Source: JAFGPL01 sp963781805 (GTDB taxonomy: Bacteria; Bacteroidota; Bacteroidia; Bacteroidales; UBA10428). Taken from it: DNA of 64,000 nt. The position numbers and the translations under genes were made by a program. How positions within the stretch are numbered: position 1 is the stretch's first letter; each line of letters begins with the position of its first letter. The notes beneath the pieces were generated by a model. It did no database searches, had not been told where the DNA came from, and was given only the letters and a program-made list of their open reading frames with translations. The stretch is taken from the NCBI GenBank assembly GCA_963781805.1, contig CAWAHF010000004.1:2232001-2296000 (forward strand), written 5' to 3'. Shown in pieces: positions 45,396 to 53,922 of the stretch.

Positions 45396-46055
45396 ATGAG
45401 CAATATACTGGTGGGAGTTTTCGATGAGCATAAGATAGTTCAGCAGGGACTTAGTTCTCTTCTTAAGGATGTAGATGATATAGAAATTGTACTGCATGCC
45501 GATGAAAAAAGCAAGCTCATCGAAAATCTTAAATTTATTCCTGTAAATATCCTTATTTTAAATATCCACACCCTGAGTACTTTGGTATTCAACCTTATCA
45601 GCCAGCTTTCCATACTCTTTCCAAAAACAAGAATTCTCGTGCTTTCTGTCCACGATGATGAGGAATTTATTCTGAAAATTATTCGCTCTGGCGCCAAAGG
45701 ATTTCTTGCGAAAGATACCGATCGCTCTGAATTAATAGAAGCGATTTATACCCTAAGAAACGGGTATGATTTTTACAGTAAATCAATCACCCACCTCCTG
45801 GTCAACAAGTATATTTCAAAATTAAAAAACGAAGAAGGATTTTATTCCGATAACATTAAAAATCTCAGTACACGTGAGATGGAGATCCTTAAACTCTGGG
45901 GAAAAAGCCATTCCAATAAGGAAATTGCCGATAAATTATTTATCAGCGTTCGTACGGTTGAATCTCACAAAAACCATATCATGCAGAAATTAAATCTTAA
46001 AACCATTGTAGACCTGGTGAAATTTGCAATCAAAAATAATCTGATTGATATTTAG
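45396..46055 (+). CDS. LuxR/NarL-type regulator with pseudo-receiver domain
   Basis: 219 residues. The N-terminal half has a receiver fold: FDEHKIVQQGLSSLL (acid pocket), Ser84 and Lys106 (GFLAKD) are in place. The phosphoacceptor position is Asn56 (LILNIHTLS) instead of Asp, and the usual MPGMDG loop is missing. The C-terminal LuxR HTH is complete (LSTREMEILKLWGKSHSNKEIADKLFISVRTVESHKNHIMQKLNL, about residues 153-200). It should bind DNA, but normal Asp phosphorylation is ruled out by sequence. It is in one unit with the 1535-residue protein; its targets are unknown. Confidence 0.9.
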   Translation: MSNILVGVFDEHKIVQQGLSSLLKDVDDIEIVLHADEKSKLIENLKFIPVNILILNIHTLSTLVFNLISQLSILFPKTRILVLSVHDDEEFILKIIRSGAKGFLAKDTDRSELIEAIYTLRNGYDFYSKSITHLLVNKYISKLKNEEGFYSDNIKNLSTREMEILKLWGKSHSNKEIADKLFISVRTVESHKNHIMQKLNLKTIVDLVKFAIKNNLIDI

Positions 46056-46276
46056 GATATAACCGCATACTTTTCGTTTTAAGAAAAATACCTAATTTCA
46101 TAAGTAAAATACTGAATTACAGTTGCTCGAAGGATAAGTTCTTCTAAAGTTTCCTATTTTAGAGTCCGATTACAGAAAAGCATTTATTGCGTAAAATTTA
46201 AGCGGATAAATTGAATATTAATTCAATCATGCTTTCTGGTTAATTGATTTATAACCTAACTAAAATAATAATACAT

Positions 46277-47629
46277 ATGGCAAACATTCTCGATCTTAAG
46301 ATCAACGACTTCATGGCAAAAGTAATCGCCAAAAATCCCGGTGAAACTGAATTTCACCAGGCTGTAAAAGAAGTGGTGGAATCATTACTCCCATTTATCG
46401 AAGAAAACCCAACGTACAAACATGCAAAAATCCTGGAACGGATAACAGAGCCGGAACGAGTTTTGATGTTCAGAGTGCCATGGCTTGATGATAAAGGAGA
46501 AATACAGGTAAACAGAGGATTCCGGATAGAAATGAACAGCGCTATTGGTCCTTACAAAGGCGGACTTCGTTTTCATCCTACCGTAAATCTTGGTATTCTT
46601 AAGTTTCTGGCGTTTGAGCAAGTATTTAAAAACAGCCTGACTACTCTGCCTATGGGCGGTGGAAAGGGTGGATCGAATTTCGATCCCAAAGGAAAATCTG
46701 ATAATGAAGTCATGCGGTTTTGTCAGAGTTTTATGACTGAGCTACAACGGCATATTGGCCAGGATACGGATGTTCCTGCCGGCGATATAGGTGTGGGCGG
46801 AAGAGAAATAGGTTACATGTTCGGACAGTATAAACGAATCAGAAATGAATTTACCGGTGTATTGACCGGAAAGGGGCTTGAATGGGGTGGCAGTTTGATT
46901 CGCCCTGAAGCAACCGGCTATGGTGCTGTATATTTTGCAGAAGAAATGCTGAAAAGCAGAGATGAAGGAATCAAAGGCAAAATTGCAGCCGTTTCCGGTT
47001 CCGGTAATGTAGCACAATATACGGTTGAAAAATTGATACTTCTTGGAGGAAAAGTCGTAACGTTATCTGATTCGGAAGGATTTATTTATGATCCTGATGG
47101 TATAAATACGGAAAAGCTTCAATATGTGATGGAACTGAAAAATATCAGACGGGGAAGAATCAGGGAATATGCAGATAAATACAAGGTAAAATATGTTGAA
47201 GGTCAGCGTCCCTGGAGTATTAAGTGTGATCTTGCATTCCCCAGCGCTACGCAGAACGAAATCAATGAGTCGGATGCAAGAGAACTGGTTAAAAATGGAT
47301 GCAAAGCCGTATCGGAAGGAGCAAATATGCCTTCGACACCTGAAGCAGTTGAAGTATTTCTGAATGAAAAAATATTATACGGTCCGGGCAAGGCAGCTAA
47401 TGCCGGAGGTGTTGCAACTTCGGGACTCGAAATGACCCAGAATTCCATGCGTTTGCCCTGGTCGAGAGAAGAGGTAGATGAAAAGCTTCATCAGATTATG
47501 ATAAATATCCATGCAACCTGCATGAAACATGGGAAAGATCCATCCGGTTTTATCAATTACGTGAACGGCGCAAATATTGGAGGATTTATTAAGGTTGCCG
47601 ATGCAATGATTGCTCAGGGATTGGTATAA
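46277..47629 (+). CDS. gdhA: Glutamate dehydrogenase (NADP type, hexameric)
   Basis: The ATG at 46277 (MANILDLKINDF) gives 450 residues, standard for the type; an in-frame extension to 46244 is not family-like. Visible are FRIEMNSAIGPYKGGLRFHP (substrate-binding Lys), LPMGGGKGGSNFDPKG (catalytic Lys), VPAGDIGVGGREIGYMFGQY, VSGSGNVAQYTVEKL (Rossmann loop) and SEGANMPSTPEAV. It aminates 2-oxoglutarate to glutamate with NADPH. It stands alone, with a terminator, 221 bases after the LuxR-type regulator. Confidence 0.96.
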   Translation: MANILDLKINDFMAKVIAKNPGETEFHQAVKEVVESLLPFIEENPTYKHAKILERITEPERVLMFRVPWLDDKGEIQVNRGFRIEMNSAIGPYKGGLRFHPTVNLGILKFLAFEQVFKNSLTTLPMGGGKGGSNFDPKGKSDNEVMRFCQSFMTELQRHIGQDTDVPAGDIGVGGREIGYMFGQYKRIRNEFTGVLTGKGLEWGGSLIRPEATGYGAVYFAEEMLKSRDEGIKGKIAAVSGSGNVAQYTVEKLILLGGKVVTLSDSEGFIYDPDGINTEKLQYVMELKNIRRGRIREYADKYKVKYVEGQRPWSIKCDLAFPSATQNEINESDARELVKNGCKAVSEGANMPSTPEAVEVFLNEKILYGPGKAANAGGVATSGLEMTQNSMRLPWSREEVDEKLHQIMINIHATCMKHGKDPSGFINYVNGANIGGFIKVADAMIAQGLV

Positions 47630-48098
47630 TTTACCGAAAACCAGACTTATAATATATTCAACCTGCTCTATGGGCAGGTTTTTTTATAGGTAACGGTTAA
47701 GTTACTAAACAAGTTATGTTACCCTTTCTGGATGACCGGAACAGATTATATGTGATTGGACTTACATCTCATTTAAAATACATGAAATTTAAAACATACA
47801 TACCCTGTTTAAATACCATATAAAAATTACCCCATTGATTTGTAGCGTTTTGTATAAAATTATTTGTATATTGGGGTGCTTTTCCTGTGTGACACAATTT
47901 TTTAAAAAATTAAGAATTTCCAATACGTTAAACTAACCAAAACCTATCGGGAAAAAACAGCTAACCGGATATATGATTTTTTTCATTTCGCAGTTACAAC
48001 GGGAACTTCGGGGTGAAAAACGTATATATAAAAATAGATATAAAAACAGTTGTGTTTATGCGGATGTTTAGAATTTAAATTTTTTATAACAGAAAGAT
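47630..48098. other. Intergenic region after gdhA
   Basis: 469 bases with no credible gene. The gdhA terminator is at the left. Near 47829-47877 acccca and tggggt could pair across a long A+T-rich loop, and TTTG (47839-47842) with TATTTG (47861-47866) resembles a weak promoter. The rest shows no clear structure; a small RNA cannot be excluded. Confidence 0.5.
47660..47687 (+). terminator. Terminator after gdhA
   Basis: aacctgc (47660-47666) pairs with gcaggtt (47674-47680), followed by a T run. It lies 31 bases after the gdhA stop. Confidence 0.9.
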
Positions 48099-50498
48099 CT
48101 ATTGGGCATAATTCCCTTCCCTCCTATTCACATAAAACCTTTTCCGGTCTTTGTTTCCGGCTTCGTCAATCACATAAATTTCGTGCCAGCCGATCGGTAT
48201 ACTGGCGGTCATCAGGTTGTTTCCTTTGGTGGTGCCCAGAAATTTTTCATTCAGATACCAGTAAACCTGGATATCCGGGTTCCTTTCTGCTGCCCGGAAA
48301 ACCACCTCCTGGTATTTGAGGTTAAAGTCGCGTGGAATCCACAGAATGGCATTCTCATATGGATAGGTGATCTGCAGGTCTTTGTTCCCCATATTCACTT
48401 TGCAGGCCGGATTATGCGGAGGGATCTTTGATAGAGGATATCCCTTTTCATATAAATTTTGTGCCACATCAGGCGGATAAATCAATAGGCTGGTTTTATG
48501 ATGTCCTTCTTCCCAGCAATGAGAACAAACGGCATATTTATTCTCCTTATCCATATAAACTGTCTCGTGGTAAGGACAAATTCTAAGCGGTTTCATAAAC
48601 CTGGGCGCATCGGCTTCTATCTTCCTTTCGCAATTTTCTCCTGCCAGAAATCCGGTTTCTGCACACAACTCAACGGTTGTAAGATCTTTTTCAGGCCTTT
48701 CGAACCAAACCAGATCGGGATTATGCGGCAACGAATTAAAGATTTGAAACAACAAGGGGCCTGCCGAACCCGCTCCCGAAAGATTTTTATTTCCTTCACC
48801 ATCAAAATTACCAATCCACACGGCAATGGTCCATTCGGGACTGACGCCAATCGCCCAGGAATCTTTATGTCCGTAACTTGTACCTGTTTTCCAGGCCAGT
48901 GGATATTGGTTGTTATACTGTTTCCAGAAATATTCAGATCCCGGTCTTTTTAATTCTTTCAACATCTCCAGGGTAAGATAACATGCACCTTTGCTAATGA
49001 GTGATGCTGATTCATGACTGTTATTCAGCGAATCGGACTGAAGGAGCTTAAGGCTTTCAAAAGAACCTCCGTTTGCAAGTCCTCTGAATAATCGAACCAT
49101 GTCCCAGGCGGTGACCTCAACCCCACCTAATATAAGAGGCAATCCGTAATCATCTGCCGAACGAAAAAGGGTTTTCATATCGGCATTTTTCAGAAATGTA
49201 TAAAACGGGTAAACGCCATAGATATTTAGCAATCTCACTGCCGGAACATTAAGTGAACGAACCAATGCATCATGGGCAGGAACAATGCCATCAAAAGTTT
49301 CGCTGGCATTGGACGGAGAAAATGCTTCAAAATTGGTCGGGACATCCTTGATAAGGGTTTGGGGAAGAATAATCCCATCATCCATTGCCAGGGCATACAA
49401 AAAAGGTTTAAGCGTGGAACCGGCAGACCGCGGCGCCATGATTCCATCTACCTGTCCCTGTGACCGTTCATCGTAGAATTTCTGCGAACCCACATACGCT
49501 TTTACGTTGCCGGTTTGGGTTTCAGCTATCAGCACACATCCATTTCTAACCCCAAACTGATTCAGGTACTCAAGTTGCCTGGCTGTATAATTGGTAACTT
49601 TATATTGAATGTCTTTGTTTAATGTGGTTTTGATAATTTTTACATCCGGGTGGGCCATTTTCAACCTGCGTGACAGATGCGGGGCATAATCCTTAAACGG
49701 GATGACTTCCTCAGGAACTTCTTCGAGCAGCGCCAGCTGGAATGTTTCATTAGCTATTACCCCGTTGGCCGAAAGTTCCTCTAACAGCTTGTTTCTTTTC
49801 TGCACCAACTGTTGCCGGTTGGCAGTGGGAGTAATTAATCCCGGTGCATTTGGTAAAACTGCCAGCATAGCTGCTTCGCTCCAGGTTAGCTGGTCGGGAA
49901 TTTTTCCAAAATATCGATATACTGCCGCCTGGTAACCAATTATATTTCCTCCATAAGGGGCATGGTTCAGATACATTTTAAGAATCTCGTCTTTGCTGTA
50001 ATGAACTTCAATTTTTACTGCCTGAAATATTTCGCGTATCTTATTCAGATAGGTTCTTGCCTTGGGTTTTCGGAGTCTGGCCACCTGCATGGTTATGGTA
50101 CTGGCGCCGCTGACAATTTCTCCATGGGCAATATTCTGATACATCGCACGAACAAGCGCGACAGGATTTATACCAGGATGATGGTAAAAATGCTTGTCCT
50201 CATAAATCAGCACAGCCTGTTTCAGTTTTTCAGGAATCATTTGATTTTGCTGAGGCGAGAGGCACCATTGTTCATCCTTATTTAAAAAGACTTTTAAAAT
50301 AACATTGTTTTCATCCAGTACAACAGTACTATAATCCGTTGTGAATAAGGGAGACGGTAATGGAAGGAAAAGCCAGATGACAAAAAAGATCATCAGGCTG
50401 AACAAAACTCTTTTCGGCCAGGCATAACGGCCAGAAAGGATTTTGGAAAGAAAAAACCGAATTGTTATAGAATATTTTTCAAAACTCCTGCCACTCAT
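48099..50498 (-). CDS. pbpC: Penicillin-binding protein 1C
   Basis: 799 residues. One membrane segment near residues 28-52 (VLFSLMIFFVIWLFLPLPSPL). The GT51 glycosyltransferase domain has LIYEDKHFYHHPGINPVALVRA and SGASTITMQVARL. The transpeptidase domain has the active-site motif SAGSTLKPFLYALA (Ser of STLK near residue 363) and KTGTSYGHKDSWAIG. The C-terminal penicillin-binding BiPBP_C domain ends the protein, with a CPYHETVYMD insert and paired Cys. It polymerises and cross-links peptidoglycan. The alpha-2-macroglobulin gene that often accompanies pbpC is not in this window. Confidence 0.95.
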   Translation of the reverse strand: MSGRSFEKYSITIRFFLSKILSGRYAWPKRVLFSLMIFFVIWLFLPLPSPLFTTDYSTVVLDENNVILKVFLNKDEQWCLSPQQNQMIPEKLKQAVLIYEDKHFYHHPGINPVALVRAMYQNIAHGEIVSGASTITMQVARLRKPKARTYLNKIREIFQAVKIEVHYSKDEILKMYLNHAPYGGNIIGYQAAVYRYFGKIPDQLTWSEAAMLAVLPNAPGLITPTANRQQLVQKRNKLLEELSANGVIANETFQLALLEEVPEEVIPFKDYAPHLSRRLKMAHPDVKIIKTTLNKDIQYKVTNYTARQLEYLNQFGVRNGCVLIAETQTGNVKAYVGSQKFYDERSQGQVDGIMAPRSAGSTLKPFLYALAMDDGIILPQTLIKDVPTNFEAFSPSNASETFDGIVPAHDALVRSLNVPAVRLLNIYGVYPFYTFLKNADMKTLFRSADDYGLPLILGGVEVTAWDMVRLFRGLANGGSFESLKLLQSDSLNNSHESASLISKGACYLTLEMLKELKRPGSEYFWKQYNNQYPLAWKTGTSYGHKDSWAIGVSPEWTIAVWIGNFDGEGNKNLSGAGSAGPLLFQIFNSLPHNPDLVWFERPEKDLTTVELCAETGFLAGENCERKIEADAPRFMKPLRICPYHETVYMDKENKYAVCSHCWEEGHHKTSLLIYPPDVAQNLYEKGYPLSKIPPHNPACKVNMGNKDLQITYPYENAILWIPRDFNLKYQEVVFRAAERNPDIQVYWYLNEKFLGTTKGNNLMTASIPIGWHEIYVIDEAGNKDRKRFYVNRREGNYAQ

Positions 50499-50598
50499 TT
50501 TTCATCATTTCCCTGAAATTCTGGATTCGAATTCCATAAGAACAAAACTATACAATTTTGTTTTATAGGATATCATTAAAAACTGATGAAATAGGCAA

Positions 50599-50642
50599 TA
50601 ATCCAACAAAGAACTTCAGTAAATGTGTTCTTTATTGGATTA
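50599..50642. terminator. Long hairpin between GH127 and pbpC
   Basis: taatccaacaaagaac (50599-50614) pairs with gttctttattggatta (50627-50642) with one mismatch, a 16-bp stem with a 12-base loop. It lies 20 bases beyond the GH127 stop. The T run follows it on the plus strand (cgtattttttt), not on the minus strand, so it is odd as a terminator of the minus-strand gene. Confidence 0.6.
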
Positions 50643-50661
50643 ACGTATTTTTTTGAATTGA

Positions 50662-53028
50662 TTACTTCAATAACCTTACGTAATATATCCCTCCTGCTAC
50701 AGAACCTTCGTGAGCTGCAAATTTTAAATTTAAAATACCATTTTCCATATGGTCAATGATATTCTGAGGGATGGGATAATCCACATCATAGAAATTATTG
50801 CCTGCTGAGCCATCCGTTTTAACGGTAGCCAATAGTGAATCGTTGATAAGAATATCAAACACTCTGCCTTTGTCCATTCCATAGTAAGTTACACGCAATA
50901 TCCTGCTTTCTTTTTTCGCATCTTTCAAATCATAACTAAACCAACCCATTGCATGTCGCCAGTATTTGCCCTCGTGTATTCCTGATTCTGATTTTTCTCC
51001 TTTAAAATTATGCTCTTTTTCGGGTTGTTGTTCTCCTGTTGCCACCTGATCCACGGTACGAGCCTCTAATGCAAGTATTTCATTTTCTTTTTCATGAACT
51101 GCCTGCAATTTCTTTTCAAGGCTGTCCGGGGTCATTACGGGCCAATAGATTTCGTAACGGGCTTTCTGAATTTCGAAGAAAGGAATCAGCTTCAAATTCT
51201 CATATTTCTTAGGATAAATGAGATTTGCCATGGTGAATTCGAGAGGTTTTCCTTTTACAGGTTTAATTTCGGAAACAAAATCTTTCGTTTCTGATACGAT
51301 TACAGGTGCTTTTTCAATCGGATAAAGCGGTCCGTTAGCAACATGTCCCATACGACTGCCATCGGCCCATAATCCGTCAAGATCGGAAGTGTCGGTAATT
51401 GCTGCAAGAACTATAGGACCGTATTCAATGGAAGTCCAGGAAGAACCATCTGGCAAATATTCAAGATGTGAATGCATCGGAAGATCAACCGATATCACAT
51501 CTCCTGATTTCCATTTACGCTGTATCGGAATATAGGTGGAAGAAACCTCTGAAAATGGATACTCTTTATCGTTAATTTTAATTTTCATCTCTCCGCTTTT
51601 TATCCAACCGGGATACCTGATGTTTATTGCAAATTCAGCAGGTTTCTGCATTTTCAATGTCAATTTTGTGCCGGATTCGAAAGGAAATTTTGTTTCCTGT
51701 GTCAGTGTCAATCCTCTCTCTTTCCAGCTAAGGGTGGAAGCCATAAAAAGATTTACATATAAATCGTTTTCCTTATGTGAATAAATCATTAACCCATATT
51801 TGCCATGATTCTCCATACCTGTTCCCACACAACACCAGAAACACAGTTGGGGTTGGGAATAAACCCTGTAATGTCGCGGGCGCATAGGTGTAAAATATAC
51901 CAGACCGCCCCTGTCCGGTTCAATCGATGATAGAATATGATTGTATAATGCCCTTTCATAATAATCCATATACTTTACTTCCGGATCAGAAAGGAACAAC
52001 AGGCGTGTCAGCTTTAGCATATTATAGGTGTTGCAGGTTTCAGGTCCCTGGTTCGATTCAATCATCGAAGAATAATCATTTACAGGATTAAAATGCTCCC
52101 TGACGCTGTTACCACCTATTGAAACCGATCGATGGTATACAACCTCATTCCAGAAAAATCTGGCAGCTTCATCCCATTTTTTATCCCCTGAAATTTCTGC
52201 TATTCGCTCAAAACCTACCACTTTCGGAATCTGGGTGTTCGCATGTAACCCGGTAAGTTCGTCTTTTCCTTCCTCAAGCGGATCGAGCAATGCTTTGTGT
52301 GAAAACCTTTGGGCGAGTTCAAGATATTTTTTATCACCGGTAATTACCGAAACATCTGCAAAAACTTCATTCAACCCGCCTTGTTCACTCTTAAGCATTT
52401 GTTGGATCTGGTCATCCGTCAGATTTTTTGTCATATTATAAAACCAATCGGTAAGCTTGATAAGAATGTCATGGGCTTTTTGATTTCCTGCCACAAGATA
52501 TGCATCACGTAATCCGGCAAACGTTTTATGAATATTGTAGAGTGGCACCCACCTGTTTTTAAGTGAAAAGTTACCGACTTCTATTTTACCTGCGGCAATA
52601 TCTTTCCAAAGCGATTTACCATCGGGAATCCCGGCTACATAACCATTCCCATTTTTTGTCTGGCATGTATCCAGCCAGTTTATCATATAATTCAGGCGTT
52701 TCAATAACTTCTTATTTCCGGTGGAAGCATACATGAATGACAAGGCAGATAAATAATGTCCTCCTGTATGGCCATCCAGTCCAATACTTTCCCAGCTTCC
52801 ATACCTCTCTGCTTTTGGCTGAATCCCTGCATCAATGAGAAATGGAGCAAGCAACCTGTCAGGGTCAAGCGCCAGAATATATTTCATATCAGCCTGTTGA
52901 GCCTCTAAAAAGGGCCCTTCACCAAGACGAACTTCCCACAAGGAAAAATCCTGTAATGTGCTTTCCTGACTTTTTGCCTGAACCTGAAAAAAACAAAGTG
53001 CAATGAACGTTATTATTTTAGTTTTCAT
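50662..53028 (-). CDS. Glycoside hydrolase family 127 (beta-L-arabinofuranosidase-like)
   Basis: 788 residues with a signal peptide (MKTKIITFIALCFFQVQA). The catalytic (alpha/alpha)6 barrel begins near residue 30 with LGEGPFLEAQQADMKYILALDPDRLL and GLDGHTGGHYLSALSFMYA. The metal and nucleophile residues of GH127 are visible: Glu and Cys in GPETCNTYNML (near 330), and the Cys pair in CFWCCVGTGMENHGKYG (near 397). C-terminal beta domains follow, including an about 110-residue module (EGKYWRHAMGWFSYDL). GH127 enzymes release beta-L-arabinofuranose from plant glycans. It is exported to the periplasm or surface and lies 16 bases after a small gene. Confidence 0.92.
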   Translation of the reverse strand: MKTKIITFIALCFFQVQAKSQESTLQDFSLWEVRLGEGPFLEAQQADMKYILALDPDRLLAPFLIDAGIQPKAERYGSWESIGLDGHTGGHYLSALSFMYASTGNKKLLKRLNYMINWLDTCQTKNGNGYVAGIPDGKSLWKDIAAGKIEVGNFSLKNRWVPLYNIHKTFAGLRDAYLVAGNQKAHDILIKLTDWFYNMTKNLTDDQIQQMLKSEQGGLNEVFADVSVITGDKKYLELAQRFSHKALLDPLEEGKDELTGLHANTQIPKVVGFERIAEISGDKKWDEAARFFWNEVVYHRSVSIGGNSVREHFNPVNDYSSMIESNQGPETCNTYNMLKLTRLLFLSDPEVKYMDYYERALYNHILSSIEPDRGGLVYFTPMRPRHYRVYSQPQLCFWCCVGTGMENHGKYGLMIYSHKENDLYVNLFMASTLSWKERGLTLTQETKFPFESGTKLTLKMQKPAEFAINIRYPGWIKSGEMKIKINDKEYPFSEVSSTYIPIQRKWKSGDVISVDLPMHSHLEYLPDGSSWTSIEYGPIVLAAITDTSDLDGLWADGSRMGHVANGPLYPIEKAPVIVSETKDFVSEIKPVKGKPLEFTMANLIYPKKYENLKLIPFFEIQKARYEIYWPVMTPDSLEKKLQAVHEKENEILALEARTVDQVATGEQQPEKEHNFKGEKSESGIHEGKYWRHAMGWFSYDLKDAKKESRILRVTYYGMDKGRVFDILINDSLLATVKTDGSAGNNFYDVDYPIPQNIIDHMENGILNLKFAAHEGSVAGGIYYVRLLK

Positions 53029-53044
53029 ACTGTGTATTTATTTT

Positions 53045-53389
53045 TTAAAATTCAATTTTATACTTACAGGTTTTATCTCCTCTCAGAATTGATGAGATAA
53101 CAGTGGCGGTAACAGGTTTTCCAATGACCATAGAAAACATTTTTTCGCTAAACCCTTCAAAACAGTAACATATGGCGTCAGATATTTTTCCTTTATGCTG
53201 ATTCACCATCGGACAAACGCAGGTTTCTTTGTTTTCATCCCCAATGATTATTCCGGAATTCCTGTCATAATCAATTTTCCAATCCCAATTCTCGCTGATA
53301 TGGTCGAGAAATCCTTCAAGGTCGTTGATAAATGAAGAAAGTATCTCATCCATTTTCAGATCAGTTAATAATAATTTGACTTCAATCAC
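53045..53389 (-). CDS. Small Cys-rich protein of unknown function (V4R/ATC-hydrolase-like C-terminus)
   Basis: 114 residues, no signal peptide. The C-terminal half has CVCPMVNQHKG, AICYCFEGFSEKMFSMVIGKPV and SILRGDKTCKYKIEF. This arrangement of CxCP, CYC, a glycine-rich turn and a final GDxxCxxxI resembles the small-molecule-binding V4R and L-2-amino-thiazoline-4-carboxylate hydrolase-like C-terminal pattern. The match is by eye and weak. Five Cys could bind a metal or ligand. It is 16 bases upstream of the GH127 gene and likely co-transcribed with it. A real gene is likely because of start, spacing and composition. Confidence 0.6.
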   Translation of the reverse strand: MIEVKLLLTDLKMDEILSSFINDLEGFLDHISENWDWKIDYDRNSGIIIGDENKETCVCPMVNQHKGKISDAICYCFEGFSEKMFSMVIGKPVTATVISSILRGDKTCKYKIEF

Positions 53390-53922
53390 ATTAATAGTTT
53401 TAGTCTCTTTAATTATGCTAAGTATGAGCTAAGGGGTCATGAACATTATTTGTTGAACTATTTACAAAAAAGTCACATCAATACCATTTTCTGATTCATA
53501 AAATGATGCATTTATAAAACAAAAGTAAACAGTATATCCGAATGGTTTTATGTACTCAATTTTTTATCCAATCATTTAAAGTTATAGCAATTTATTGGAA
53601 ATACTTAAGTTTTTCAAAAAACAACCAGGGTTGTAGTTTTAACTATACTCCACCCTGGCTGTTAACGTTTCTGCAAAAATCAAATTACTCAATTAAAAAT
53701 CAATGAATTAATGATTTCCCTGATTTTGCTATAATAAAGAACTTAAATTCAAAGAAGTTATTGGATTGGTGAACAGGTTTTTATTCGGAGAAAAATCAAT
53801 ATACCGGTTACAAAATTTCCAAAGTGAAACAATTCCGTGCTTTGATTGTCGTCATATCAAAAAATATTTTCTTATACAGTTACAGCCTGTATTTATACTA
53901 TAGCAGCTACAAACAGGTATTT
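53390..53922. other. Intergenic region between menE and the small Cys-rich gene
   Basis: 533 bases with no convincing gene on either strand. It contains a hairpin at 53625-53658 that may end the men operon on the minus strand, and presumably the promoter of the small gene and GH127, which was not recognised. Confidence 0.5.
53615..53658 (-). terminator. Possible terminator of the men operon
   Basis: ccagggt (53625-53631) pairs with accctgg (53652-53658). On the minus strand the hairpin is followed by TTGTTTTTT. It is about 265 bases beyond the menE stop, so the 3' UTR would be long. Confidence 0.5.

Noticed and set aside
46244..46276. Upstream start of gdhA
   Set aside because: The 11 added residues (MIYNLTKIIIH) are absent from the glutamate dehydrogenase family.
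48102..48431. 109-codon plus-strand frame over the pbpC 3' end
   Set aside because: It overlaps the PBP1C C-terminal domain fully and shows no recognisable protein.
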